64,000 bases of DNA from Psychrobacillus sp044762655 (GCF_044762655.1 NZ_JBIWER010000001.1:744001-808000); one strand, 5' to 3'; counted from the first letter of the stretch, positions 16,939 to 25,435 are shown. Notes: generated from the letters alone by a model not told the origin. Made by a program: numbers and translations.

Positions 16939-17684
16939 ATGATTTCTCCTTTCACATAGTCTTTTATATAAACAAAGTCACTGTTTAGTAGAAGTACGAC
17001 AGCAATTATGTATTTCCGTTGCCGTTCCAAAGTCTTTCTCGATACTTCCACCAGTGCTTCTATTTCTTTCAAAGGTAGTTTTTTGTTTTCTATAAATAGT
17101 TCATACAGTTCTTCTGAATGTGCAATAATTTGTGCAGTTTGAAAAGCTGTTTTTCTTGCGTCTTTATGCTTCGGTGCTGCTTTTGTGAGCTCGTCGAAAG
17201 ATAGGTTGAAGCTCGATAATAATTTGCTATATTTTATTAGTTCTTCTCGTCTTGTTTCATTAACTTGTTCTTCTGAATATGTAGTTACTGCCTGCTCTTT
17301 TACTAAAAAATGATCGTCCTCTGACTCATTTTCACCTCTATCAAAGAGAAGTTCCTTTTTGTGTCGAACTGTTTCTTTTCGAATAAAGTCAATGAGGCGC
17401 CTTTTAATAATTAAGTGGGCAAAAGTTTGAAAGGAAGTATTTTCGGTTGCGTTGTATGCATGAATTGCTTCATGACATCCATTTAAGGCGATGCTGTATT
17501 CTTCGTCCTGTTCATCTATAGGACGTTTGCAGATGAAACTAGCTGTTTTTTTTGAAAATTGGGTATGGGCAAGAAGGAGGTCATTTAAGACCTCCTTATC
17601 ACCTGCTTGCGCTTTTGTTATAAGCTCTTGCGTATTTTGTTTTGGTTTTGTTTTGAATAGACCTTGCATCATTGACAAGAGCAT
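16935..17684 (-). CDS. sigI: RNA polymerase sigma factor SigI
   Basis: A 249-residue sigma-70 family protein of the SigI group, linked in B. subtilis to heat and cell-envelope stress. Region 2 is recognisable as DEEYSIALNGCHEAIHAY and FQTFAHLIIKRRLIDFIRKE; the C-terminal half ends with a helix-turn-helix-like segment ALVEVSRKTLERQRKYI. GGAGGG lies five or six bases before the ATG. It is co-transcribed with rsgI, with a four-base overlap. Confidence 0.93.
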   Translation of the reverse strand: MLLSMMQGLFKTKPKQNTQELITKAQAGDKEVLNDLLLAHTQFSKKTASFICKRPIDEQDEEYSIALNGCHEAIHAYNATENTSFQTFAHLIIKRRLIDFIRKETVRHKKELLFDRGENESEDDHFLVKEQAVTTYSEEQVNETRREELIKYSKLLSSFNLSFDELTKAAPKHKDARKTAFQTAQIIAHSEELYELFIENKKLPLKEIEALVEVSRKTLERQRKYIIAVVLLLNSDFVYIKDYVKGEII

Positions 17685-17856
17685 ACATACCCTCCGTTCC
17701 CATGTTCGCTTAGCCTATAATTATACGTTAGCTGAGCGAAGAATGAAAAGCGGTTCTATTTTTGTTTGATTATTTTGCTAAATTACTAGACGAAATTAAA
17801 AGTATCTACACGATTTATCTCATCTTAATAAAATAGTGTTTTATTTTGTTATGGAT

Positions 17857-18534
17857 TTATTTTTGGTCTTTGTTCTTTTTGTTTTGTTGTTTTTCAGCTT
17901 TGTGTTCTTCTTTTAAAGCTTTCTTTTCAGCTTTGTGTTCTTCTTGTAGTGCTTTACGTTCTTCTTTTTGTTCTTGTTGTAGAGCTTTTCTTTCCTCTTT
18001 TTCAGCATGTTTTGTTTCTTTTACTGGTTGTTTAACTACAGGAGTTTCTTCTTTTGGTGTCTCTTCTTTTGGTGTCTCTGCAACTGGTTCTTCTACTACA
18101 GGAGTTTCTGTAACTGGCTCTTCAGCTTTTGGTTCTTCTTGTTCTGGTGTTTCAGGAACCTCAGCTTGTTCAGCTTCGAATTTTGCGATTGCGCGTTCTG
18201 CATTACGTTTGATCGCTGCTTTAGCTGTTTCATTTCCAGCATTTTCATACGCTTTGGAAAGTGCTGCTAAGTTTCCAGCAGTATATCCTTCAGGAATTTC
18301 AATGTCCCACGTCACTTTTTCCTCTGTTGCGGGAGGTGTTGTAGTTTCCGGTGTTGTAGTTTCTGGTGTTGTAGTTTTCGGTGCTTCAACAGTTTCAGTT
18401 TCTTTTTGATTAAGTACTTTGCTTAAATCTACCGTATCAAACAGATTTTCGTTTGCCCAAGCATAACTTGCTCCCGTTACCGTCATTGTTGCTACTAATA
18501 GAGCTGCTCCAGTTTTCTTAAATTTCATCTGCAT
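17857..18534 (-). CDS. Secreted charged coiled-coil protein, function unknown
   Basis: A 225-residue protein with a clear signal peptide (cleavage likely after GASYAWA, about residue 28), a Thr/Pro/Glu-rich linker (residues about 48-70), a short helical domain (GYTAGNLAALSKAYENAG, about 82-115), a second Pro/Glu/Val linker and a Lys/Glu-rich C-terminus with repeats of the type KALQEEHKAEK. The helical core faintly resembles DUF5667-type modules; that is a guess. AGGTG is eight bases before the ATG. It precedes sigI on the same strand, separated by about 170 bases, so it may belong to the envelope-stress group. I do not recognise a known family with confidence. Confidence 0.75.
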   Translation of the reverse strand: MQMKFKKTGAALLVATMTVTGASYAWANENLFDTVDLSKVLNQKETETVEAPKTTTPETTTPETTTPPATEEKVTWDIEIPEGYTAGNLAALSKAYENAGNETAKAAIKRNAERAIAKFEAEQAEVPETPEQEEPKAEEPVTETPVVEEPVAETPKEETPKEETPVVKQPVKETKHAEKEERKALQQEQKEERKALQEEHKAEKKALKEEHKAEKQQNKKNKDQK

Positions 18535-18731
18535 TGTTTTATCACCTCGTGTTGTATTTGCCCATTTTGTTCGGACACTTAGTTATTCGAAGGGCTTGTC
18601 TTTTTTGTGGGGGTCGGATGAAAATATTTTTTTACTAGCGGATTATTGGTGGATACTTGCGGTTGTGAGGAGGTTACTTGCTCTGGGGAAGTTCTTACTC
18701 TCGGAGCGAATATTCAAAGACTTCACCCCAT

Positions 18732-18760
18732 AAAAAAGAACGCACAATACTTATGCGTTC
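18732..18760 (-). terminator. Terminator after the EamA transporter gene
   Basis: Stem GAACGCA/TGCGTTC with a seven-base loop and six T residues on the minus strand. The upstream arm overlaps the last codons of the transporter gene. Confidence 0.85.
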
Positions 18761-19671
18761 GATTTCTGACGTATTTGCTGGCGTTTTTTCCATAGATCTT
18801 CGGCTGCCCCTGAGCCTAGCATAACGCCTGCGATGATTAAGATAAGTCCAAGGAAATGGTTGAGGTGCAACACCTCTCCTAAAAATAGAGCAGAAATGAT
18901 TAATGAAAATACTGGGTTTAAGTTCATGAATATTGCTGCTTTCGTTGCACCAGCTTGGCCCACTGCGTAATTGTACATAAGGTGTCCAACTGCGGTACAG
19001 ACGATTGCAGACGCTAAAAATATTATCCAAAAGTTTGAAGTTGTCGACGAAAATTGTTTGATGGCACCGGGCTCTTGAATGAGACTGATAACAATTAGAA
19101 TGATTGCACCAATTATTAGCATATAGGCTGTAAGTAAACGCGGATCCAATGTTTTTGCGGCCTTGCTCACGACCATAAAGCTTAATACCTGTACAAGTAT
19201 CGATAGGAATACATAGAAATCCCCTAGATTTGCACCCATCGTCTCACTACCTACTAGGATGGATACCGCAACCCCCGCTAGACCAAGTACTACTCCTAGC
19301 CACTGCACTTTTGAAGGGAAATATTTCAATATAATCGCTGCTGAAATTGCCGTTAGCATTGGTCCAGTTCCTAGTATTAATCCCCCGTGAGTTGCACTTG
19401 TGATGGACAATCCCATGTTTAGAAAGTAGTGATGGATCACTACGTTGGTCAGCGTTCCGAGTAAAATGTACTTCCATTCACTGGGCGTTGGTTTACGCAG
19501 TAGCTTCATTTTCCATAAAATTAATACTACGACTAAGCCTGCTACAAGTATTCGAAATGCGGTAAGTGTTACGGGCGCGACTTCCTCGACCATATATTTG
19601 AGTAGTGATACGTTAGCTCCCCAAGCGAACATGACAAATACGAGCATCGCATATATTTTCCATTGATTCAT
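18751..19671 (-). CDS. EamA/DMT-family transporter
   Basis: A 306-residue membrane protein with about ten hydrophobic helices arranged as two EamA repeats, the drug/metabolite transporter fold. Recognisable pieces are FAWGANVSLLKY at the start and FLGEVLHLNHFLGLILI near the end. Substrate cannot be told from sequence; relatives export amino acids or other metabolites. GGAG lies upstream of the ATG. It follows panF on the same strand after 15 bases. Confidence 0.9.
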   Translation of the reverse strand: MNQWKIYAMLVFVMFAWGANVSLLKYMVEEVAPVTLTAFRILVAGLVVVLILWKMKLLRKPTPSEWKYILLGTLTNVVIHHYFLNMGLSITSATHGGLILGTGPMLTAISAAIILKYFPSKVQWLGVVLGLAGVAVSILVGSETMGANLGDFYVFLSILVQVLSFMVVSKAAKTLDPRLLTAYMLIIGAIILIVISLIQEPGAIKQFSSTTSNFWIIFLASAIVCTAVGHLMYNYAVGQAGATKAAIFMNLNPVFSLIISALFLGEVLHLNHFLGLILIIAGVMLGSGAAEDLWKKRQQIRQKSNA

Positions 19672-19686
19672 CTGAGGATCTCCTTA

Positions 19687-21135
19687 TTAAAATATATATT
19701 TTGTTTTATTTATTAATAAACTGAATGACACGTAGGCAATTAACGATAGGATAACAGGGATTACCACCGTATGTATATCAAATAGATTGCCGTATGCTTC
19801 GTTATAAAAATGTAGTGCTATATATGAAACAATTCCTGTGATCATGGAAGCTATCGCCCCATATTTGTTGCCATACGACCAGTATAAGCCTAGCACTATT
19901 GGCCATATAAAGGCTGCTTCGAGTCCTCCAAACGCAAATAAGTTTAAGAAGATGAGTAGTTCTGGCGGATTCAATGCTAATAAAAAGACGATCGTTCCTA
20001 AAAGGGTTGTTACCCCAAAACTCAAGTTTTTTACTCTCTTCTCCGTGGCATTTGGGTTTATATAGTTAATATAAACATCTTTAACAATAGAAGAACTCAC
20101 TAAAATAAGTAGAGAATCTACTGTTGACATAATTGCTGCAAGTGGCGCAGCAAGTACGATCCCTGCAAGCCATGCAGGGAGAATCTTCAGTGCAACAAGT
20201 GGAATTACTGTATCTGCCACTTCAATTCCTGGCATTACTGGTCGAGCAAATATGCCGATAAGATGCATATTCAGCATAATAAAACCTGTTACAAGCGTTC
20301 CAATTACTAGTGCACGATGCATGGAGCGTGTGTTTTTGTAGGACATTGCACGCACTGCCATTTGTGGAAGCCCAACAACTCCTACACCTACAAGTATCCA
20401 AAAAGATGATACATAGGCGGCAGAAAGATTGCCTTCATTGCCATATGGAGTTACCAGTTTTGGATTTTCGTTCAAAAGGTCCTGCATAATATTTGGCACA
20501 CCACCACCAGCGATGATAACTGCGATTAGTAACACGAGCGTACCAATTACCATGACACCGCCTTGTACGGCATCTGTCACCGCCACTGCTCTGAAGCCTC
20601 CAATGACTACGTATACAAGAACCGATACAGCGAAAATAAATAATGCTGTCGTATATTGCAAGCCGGTGAGCGACTCGATTAAACGACTGCCACCAACCCA
20701 CTGCGCTGTCATTGCGGAAAACAAAAAGATTATAATACTGGCTGCTGCAAGTAGTACAACTACTTTACTATTGCCATAACGGACTTTTAGAAAATCTATT
20801 AGCGTGATTGCGTTATATTTTCGAGCTAATATTGCAAACTTTTTTCCAAGAACAAGCAGAACAAAATAGCCTGTCACTACTTGTGTCATCGCAAGCAATA
20901 CCCAACCAAAGCCCATCGTGTATGCAGTTCCAGGACCGCCTAGGAAACTCGAGGCACTACCATACGTAGCAACCATCGTCATTGCCAAAACAAATCCTCC
21001 AAGCTCACGTCCACCTAAAAAGTACTCCTGTAAAAAACCGCCTGTCGAGGATTCTAATTTCTTACTAGACCAAAAACCAATGAAAAATATAATGGCAAGA
21101 AAAACAATCATCGGGATGATTACTTGTATATTCAC
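19687..21135 (-). CDS. panF: Sodium/pantothenate symporter
   Basis: A 482-residue sodium:solute symporter with about 13 membrane helices. The segment EYFLGGRELGGFVLAMT followed by YGSASSFLGGPG is typical of PanF, which imports pantothenate for coenzyme A synthesis. The partner gene yhdT lies immediately upstream and overlaps by four bases (ATGA), the usual PanF-YhdT arrangement, supporting the substrate call. Confidence 0.9.
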   Translation of the reverse strand: MNIQVIIPMIVFLAIIFFIGFWSSKKLESSTGGFLQEYFLGGRELGGFVLAMTMVATYGSASSFLGGPGTAYTMGFGWVLLAMTQVVTGYFVLLVLGKKFAILARKYNAITLIDFLKVRYGNSKVVVLLAAASIIIFLFSAMTAQWVGGSRLIESLTGLQYTTALFIFAVSVLVYVVIGGFRAVAVTDAVQGGVMVIGTLVLLIAVIIAGGGVPNIMQDLLNENPKLVTPYGNEGNLSAAYVSSFWILVGVGVVGLPQMAVRAMSYKNTRSMHRALVIGTLVTGFIMLNMHLIGIFARPVMPGIEVADTVIPLVALKILPAWLAGIVLAAPLAAIMSTVDSLLILVSSSIVKDVYINYINPNATEKRVKNLSFGVTTLLGTIVFLLALNPPELLIFLNLFAFGGLEAAFIWPIVLGLYWSYGNKYGAIASMITGIVSYIALHFYNEAYGNLFDIHTVVIPVILSLIAYVSFSLLINKTKYIF

Positions 21136-21392
21136 TGTTCATCCCCCTCTTCCTCTAACGAAACATCCTTTAAGACGTATTTTGCAAGAATAATAACTGT
21201 AATTGCCACAAGGACAAAACCGATAATGCAGCTATAAAAAAACCAATCCGGAAATCCGAGAATATAGGAATACTCCTCTACCGGCTTTGAACCAAGCCCA
21301 TATGCAAATCCAAACCACCATATAAAATGCACGATCGCGAGCACTACACCAATTAATGCCTCCCGATGTGCAATCTTAAATCTAGGATCCAT
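21132..21392 (-). CDS. yhdT: YhdT/DUF997 small membrane protein
   Basis: An 86-residue protein with two membrane helices (about 14-34 and 50-72). WWFGFAYGLGSKPVEEY and GFPDWFFYSCI are the conserved YhdT signature. It is found almost always next to sodium symporters such as PanF and is thought to be an accessory subunit. Its stop overlaps the panF start. Confidence 0.9.
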   Translation of the reverse strand: MDPRFKIAHREALIGVVLAIVHFIWWFGFAYGLGSKPVEEYSYILGFPDWFFYSCIIGFVLVAITVIILAKYVLKDVSLEEEGDEQ

Positions 21393-21524
21393 CTAATCCA
21401 CCCCTACCGTTCATAATGTTTCACTTTAGTATAACGAAGTTGAATGCAGTTGTTAATAGTTGGCTGTGAAAAAGGTTTTGAAGAGGAGATTATGTTGGAG
21501 GCGGGGCTTACGTATAAAGTTAAT

Positions 21525-21636
21525 TTACTCTCGCTCTTGACCTACTTACTCTCGCTTAACTTTTTTTACTCTCGTTTCTGGCCGATTACTCTCGTTCGCC
21601 ACCTTTTTACTCTTACATGGATGCAATTTACTCTCG
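21525..21636 (+). repeat. Phased array of TTACTCTCG, 20-21 bp period, six copies
   Basis: TTACTCTCG begins at 21525, 21546, 21566, 21586 and 21628, with the variant TTACTCTTA at 21607. Intervals are 21, 20, 20, 21 and 21 bases, two turns of the helix, so every copy faces the same side. The 11-12 bases between copies are not conserved. Related arrays lie near 31.5 and 50 kb. Confidence 0.85.
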
Positions 21637-21664
21637 TACAGCGTTTTTCTCCATATTTCCTACA

Positions 21665-21697
21665 TAACAAAACCGAAAAGCTGGATGCTTTCCGGTT
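21665..21697 (-). terminator. Terminator after the adaptor gene
   Basis: An 11-bp stem (AACCGGAAAGC / GCTTTTCGGTT, one G-T pair) with a five-base loop, followed by TTTGTTATG on the minus strand, 13 bases after the stop codon. Confidence 0.75.
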
Positions 21698-21709
21698 TGT
21701 AATCTGTAT

Positions 21710-22969
21710 TTATTTGTAGGTTAAGTATTTTACGTAGTCTTTCCAGTGGACAGATTTGATGCTATTCCAAGTTGGAAGGTCTAGCGGGAATGGCAAGAAT
21801 GCTTCAGCGCCGTCTGTTTTTAGGTCTGCGTTGAGGACGACGTTACCAGTACTTAGTCCTTCTGAAATAATCGCATACTGCTTCAAATCGAATGGTACGG
21901 TAACAGGTGTACGAGCAATTCTGCCGTCACTTGTGAGTGTGTATACCTCCGCAGTATTTGCGGAGCGGTTTAGTAGCCATTTCGAATTTATTTGTACAGC
22001 GTTTTCTGCTTGGTTTGTAATGATTACTGAGTTTATATTTGCCGCAAAAGGCAAGGCTTCTAGTTGTTCAGCTAATTGAATCCGTATTTCATAGACAGGT
22101 TCGTCCATTTTATGTTCAAATTGTTCATATGCTGTTAGCCATTTAGATGCATTCGCAGGCACTTGAGTTTTGGTAGAAATGCTTCCTTCTACTACTCCTT
22201 CACGGTGGGTTGAGTAATTTTTCACGAATTGTCCTTCTGCGATATCGTGCCATTCAGACTCTTTAGCGTAAGTGATGACAAATTTTTCATCTGCAAATAA
22301 GTGTATGAAATACTTTCCATTCCGTTCTTCGATAGTCGAAACCGTACCATTTATGGGGCTCAATAAAGAAAGTTCTCCTGAATTTTGTGCAAGCTGCGCA
22401 TCGACTATTTGAAGTTTACGATCTACCTCTGCTAGTTTTTGCTTCGCTTCCGCTATTCCTTGGGCAAAATTTCCATCTTGGGATACATTGACATCGACTT
22501 GAACATTTACATCCACAATCTCATCAGTCGTTCCACCAGTTGCCTGGCCATTGCTTGATGAACTCGAATCTGCTCCATAACGGTCGGATTCAAGATCACT
22601 AATAATGTCTTCTAACTCTGACTGCTCCTGTATATAAGCTTGTTGCTCTGTTTCCCATAATAATCGCTGATCTTCTGCAGAATCGGTTTTGAGTGTTGCA
22701 AGGTCCACACCTTCATTCACATAATCTCCCTCTGAGACTACGATATCATTAACAGCTTCTACATCCATCGCAACGGTCGTCTCATTTGCAGGAACTACGA
22801 TAGACTCTTTTTCCAGTTCTTCGGCATATGTATTTTCAGACACACGTTCATATTCACTTAGGTAAAATGTTCGGCTAATTTGACTTTTATCCGAATAGAT
22901 GAGGATTGCATTCGCCCCGATAAAAGTAGCGACAACTATGGATATCCCAATAGTTAACCATTTATTCAT
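21710..22969 (-). CDS. HlyD/RND-type membrane-fusion (adaptor) protein
   Basis: A 419-residue protein with one N-terminal membrane helix and the layout of periplasmic-adaptor proteins: a lipoyl-like strand pair (DIVVSEGDYVNEGVDLATLKTD), a helical hairpin rich in Glu/Gln/Ser containing a Ser-Gly spacer, a second lipoyl half (LSLLSPINGTVSTIEERNG) and beta-barrel and membrane-proximal domains. GGGGG precedes the ATG at 22969. No ABC or RND transporter gene is adjacent; the partner is instead a membrane protein that overlaps by eight bases. Confidence 0.75.
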   Translation of the reverse strand: MNKWLTIGISIVVATFIGANAILIYSDKSQISRTFYLSEYERVSENTYAEELEKESIVVPANETTVAMDVEAVNDIVVSEGDYVNEGVDLATLKTDSAEDQRLLWETEQQAYIQEQSELEDIISDLESDRYGADSSSSSNGQATGGTTDEIVDVNVQVDVNVSQDGNFAQGIAEAKQKLAEVDRKLQIVDAQLAQNSGELSLLSPINGTVSTIEERNGKYFIHLFADEKFVITYAKESEWHDIAEGQFVKNYSTHREGVVEGSISTKTQVPANASKWLTAYEQFEHKMDEPVYEIRIQLAEQLEALPFAANINSVIITNQAENAVQINSKWLLNRSANTAEVYTLTSDGRIARTPVTVPFDLKQYAIISEGLSTGNVVLNADLKTDGAEAFLPFPLDLPTWNSIKSVHWKDYVKYLTYK

Positions 22970-23645
22970 TTGGTTTGCCCCCTTCGACCCATGATTGAAT
23001 TGGGAGTACTTCAAAGCCTGCTGTGATCAAGGCTAATATTAGTTGAATTGCTAGTAATAGTAGGAAAAGATTTCGAACTGAAATCGTTGTAAAAGCTCGT
23101 AGAAAATGTAACTGAATTGCGATTATCAATCCGCTAATTAGAGATAATTCATTAAAGAAATAGTTTACATATGAATGCTCGATAAATGTTGCCGCTAGTG
23201 GACCAAATGAGAGAACTGAATAATCCGTTGCGTAGCCAACTACTGCATATAAGAAATAGTTAAATGCTTTTTCCATTAATAAAAGAGCTACGACGAATAA
23301 TTGTAGTATCGCTACTTTAGATAAATCTACTTTCGTAATTTTATGTAAGATAAACCCAATGACAAAGAAATGAAAACCCATATATAATAAGGACCAAAAA
23401 ATTGTTCCTATTAAAGATACGATTCTAGCAATCGTAAAAGTATCCTCGAAGCCGTTGACAAAAATAGCGGTTAGTTCTTCCGTATGTAATCCCCAAATAT
23501 CTCTCAGGGCGTATAGTAGGACTCCTAATATTGCAACGAACCAGACGCGACTTTGAAAGTCTCGCATCGTTGCATCATTCTTTAACGATGCAATGAGATC
23601 ATTTCTATTGAAAAGATATTTCCAAAATCGAAATTCAAAAAACAT
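22962..23645 (-). CDS. Integral membrane protein, Yip1-like, unknown function
   Basis: A 227-residue protein with five or six membrane helices after a short charged N-terminus. The topology resembles YIP1-family proteins, but the similarity is weak. It overlaps the adaptor gene by eight bases and must be translated with it. GGGGG is nine bases before the ATG. Export or wall functions are possible; nothing more specific can be supported. Confidence 0.7.
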   Translation of the reverse strand: MFFEFRFWKYLFNRNDLIASLKNDATMRDFQSRVWFVAILGVLLYALRDIWGLHTEELTAIFVNGFEDTFTIARIVSLIGTIFWSLLYMGFHFFVIGFILHKITKVDLSKVAILQLFVVALLLMEKAFNYFLYAVVGYATDYSVLSFGPLAATFIEHSYVNYFFNELSLISGLIIAIQLHFLRAFTTISVRNLFLLLLAIQLILALITAGFEVLPIQSWVEGGKPNE

Positions 23646-23767
23646 TCAAGTGTTCCCCCTCTTATGGTTGAACAGTTACTTCCACAAAATAGTGGTGCTG
23701 TTGGTGTTACAACGAACTGTTTCGATGATTTTAGTTCAGCTGTTGCTGGAACTATAAACCCCTTCAA
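23582..23767 (-). CDS. Possible small Cys-containing peptide ORF
   Basis: A 61-codon frame beginning TTG with AGAGG eight bases upstream. It encodes MKGFIVPATAELKSSK, then LFCGSNCSTIRGGTLEC, with three cysteines, one pair as CXXXC. It overlaps the start of the membrane-protein gene by 64 bases in another frame. The ribosome site and the first 40 residues look real; the overlapping tail may be fortuitous. It resembles no family I know. Confidence 0.3.
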   Translation of the reverse strand: MKGFIVPATAELKSSKQFVVTPTAPLFCGSNCSTIRGGTLECFLNFDFGNIFSIEMISLHR

Positions 23768-24109
23768 CTCATTTCCCTCTTTTTAATATCTATAAACCTA
23801 TCATAACTGAAATTTAATGGAACTGCAGAGATTTCTATACTTTTTGTCATTAAAAATAAAACAATCGTCAGAAATAGCGGTTGACTTATTTGACGATTGG
23901 AAAGATGGCCAGAAAACCTTTCAACTTACAAGCAGCATTCCTTTTACGATTATATCAAAGCAGTTGCAACTTGTTTCAACCTTTAATTATTTTAATGATT
24001 AATTCCTGTCGATTTAGGAGATTCTATATGTAACCTTTCAGATTAATAAACGACAAATTGAATAATCGAGTTATTTCCCGGGAAATTGACAGCAAAGGAG
24101 TTTATGTAA
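23768..24109. other. Intergenic, no supported gene
   Basis: AT-rich sequence upstream of a small plus-strand gene and downstream of nothing obvious. A 61-codon plus-strand frame at 23817 has no ribosome site and no family features. The region presumably holds promoters for the divergent neighbours, but no clear -35/-10 pair was found. Confidence 0.5.
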
Positions 24110-24211
24110 ATGAAAATCGACAAGTTTGGATTTAATTGGAGGGATATTTTGTTTGGAGTAATCGGATCAAGCGGATTTGTGTTATTCCTATACTTTTTTA
24201 CATCCAATTAA
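24110..24211 (+). CDS. 33-residue single-pass membrane peptide
   Basis: A short frame beginning MKIDKFGFNWRDILFG and ending FLYFFTSN, with one hydrophobic helix (about residues 13-31) after a charged N-terminus. AAAGGAG lies nine bases upstream of the ATG, and a strong terminator starts 17 bases after the stop, so it forms a complete single-gene unit. Function unknown; similar small proteins in Bacilli act as membrane-protein regulators or toxins, which is only a possibility here. Confidence 0.6.
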   Translation: MKIDKFGFNWRDILFGVIGSSGFVLFLYFFTSN

Positions 24212-24228
24212 ATAGCTAACACATAAAA

Positions 24229-24270
24229 ACACCTATCGAAATATTCTACTCGGTAGGTGTTTTTTTATTT
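24229..24270 (+). terminator. Terminator after the 33-residue ORF
   Basis: A 10-bp stem (ACACCTATCG/CGGTAGGTGT, one T-G pair) with a 12-base loop followed by TTTTTTT. Confidence 0.9.
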
Positions 24271-24299
24271 TATATAATTATTCAATGTTAATGCCTCCG

Positions 24300-24740
24300 T
24301 CAAATTTCTTTATATTGAAGTAGGGTATTGAATAAGGACTCATCCTTTGTTATCAATGCAAAGTCGATCATGCGTTCCAGGTTTTGTTGTTCAAGTAATT
24401 TGATGACTTCATCCGTCCCTTCAATAGAGACTCCTTGCTTATCCACTTGGTTTGCTTCTTCTAAAATAGACTGTAAATGTACGTGAATATCTGACACAAG
24501 CAATAATTGATAGAGCGGCAGTCGAATAAACCTATTCCCTTTTTGAAAAACAAATACTTCTGATAAATTTTCTACCTGTAATGTCTTCGCATTTAGAATA
24601 ATTTCTTTTCCCTCTACTGGTATAAAATGAAATAACTCATCATCTTTCCTTATAGAGAAATACTGATAGGCAAACACCATCTTAATACTTTCACCCTCAT
24701 ATTTTGTATAGAACGGTTTCATTAATTGTACAAGTATCAT
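24300..24740 (-). CDS. Hypothetical protein with possible IDEAL domain
   Basis: A 146-residue soluble protein. The C-terminal segment (about 115-146), ERMIDFALITKDESLF, follows the spacing of the IDEAL domain found in Firmicutes adaptor proteins such as YpiB. The N-terminal part is beta-rich without known motifs. AAGGAG is eight bases before the ATG. It lies downstream of another small hypothetical gene on the same strand, separated by a terminator. Confidence 0.65.
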   Translation of the reverse strand: MILVQLMKPFYTKYEGESIKMVFAYQYFSIRKDDELFHFIPVEGKEIILNAKTLQVENLSEVFVFQKGNRFIRLPLYQLLLVSDIHVHLQSILEEANQVDKQGVSIEGTDEVIKLLEQQNLERMIDFALITKDESLFNTLLQYKEI

Positions 24741-24853
24741 ATTTTCAGCTCCTTTCTTTTAATAGAATTTTCTGATTACTGTTAGTTTATCATATTTTAA
24801 ATATTTCGTGTAGTTAATGTTATCCACACTTAGCTTATAATTCTCTAAAAAAC

Positions 24854-24884
24854 AAAAAAAAAGCGAATGCACGATGCATCTGCT
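24854..24884 (-). terminator. Terminator after the 123-codon gene
   Basis: Stem AGCAGATGCA/TGCATTCGCT (one mismatch) with loop TCG, then nine T residues on the minus strand, 14 bases after the stop of the gene at 24898. Confidence 0.8.
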
Positions 24885-24897
24885 CTAAACTAAAACC

Positions 24898-25269
24898 TTA
24901 TTTTCTACTGGTGCTTGGTCTATTTCTACCTTTTACCATCGTTAAATATCCGAATGATTGAGGATTGTATTCAACAATAAACGTTTCGAATACCTTTTCC
25001 AAGATTTTCATTTGGTTAAGCTCCACTTCATGCTCCAAATAAAATGATATTAGATTATCTTTATAATTTAGTTTTAAATCATAGATGGTGAAATCCTCAG
25101 CAACAATTTGATTAATATGAGTCTTCTCTTTTTCACGACTTCCGCTAAAATACACTATAGACTTTTTCTTCACACCAACCACCTTTATTTCATCTTCACT
25201 CTTTAAAGGACTACCATCGAACTCAAATAAGGAGGGTATGAAAAACTGTATTCTTTTAATAGCTATCAC
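24898..25269 (-). CDS. Hypothetical protein divergent from the XRE regulator
   Basis: About 123 residues with no recognised domain; mixed alpha/beta composition and a basic C-terminus (KGRNRPSTSRK). The start is uncertain: GTG at 25269 directly abuts an AAGGAA ribosome site, so an unusual or later start is possible. It is divergently arranged with the XRE gene across a 166-base region that holds a candidate operator, so it is probably regulated by that protein. Confidence 0.6.
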   Translation of the reverse strand: MIAIKRIQFFIPSLFEFDGSPLKSEDEIKVVGVKKKSIVYFSGSREKEKTHINQIVAEDFTIYDLKLNYKDNLISFYLEHEVELNQMKILEKVFETFIVEYNPQSFGYLTMVKGRNRPSTSRK

Positions 25270-25360
25270 TTCCTTTTTTGTTGTATTTATTCCTATATTT
25301 CACATTCCTGTTAGGTGATGTATATTCCTTATACTATATTTATTCATCTTCTATTCGAAT

Positions 25361-25377
25361 ATCGCCAATTTAGCGAT
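25361..25377. promoter_or_regulatory. Candidate XRE operator
   Basis: Inverted repeat ATCGC-N7-GCGAT in the divergent intergenic region, with an extra TCGCTA half-site about 25 bases further. Position and symmetry fit autoregulation by the adjacent XRE protein; no binding data are implied. Confidence 0.4.
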
Positions 25378-25435
25378 TTTTGTTCATTATTATCCTTATT
25401 TCGCTATTGTTGCATTGTATACGGGAGGGATGAAT

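Larger units (their letters stand above)
21393..21709. other. Intergenic region with phased motif array
   Basis: No convincing gene. It holds a six-copy array of a nine-base motif (annotated separately) and the terminator of the adaptor gene. The open frame across it on the plus strand merely reads the repeats and lacks a good ribosome site. Confidence 0.7.

Noticed and set aside
18007..18270. Plus-strand frames over the charged secreted protein, RsgI and similar regions
   Set aside because: They are antisense shadows of low-complexity minus-strand genes with good signal or anti-sigma features.
21525..21636. CRISPR array for the phased repeats
   Set aside because: The conserved part is only nine bases and the period is 20-21, far below CRISPR repeat and spacer sizes; no cas genes are in the window.
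23817..24002. 61-codon plus-strand frame upstream of the small membrane peptide
   Set aside because: No ribosome site and composition typical of noncoding AT-rich DNA.
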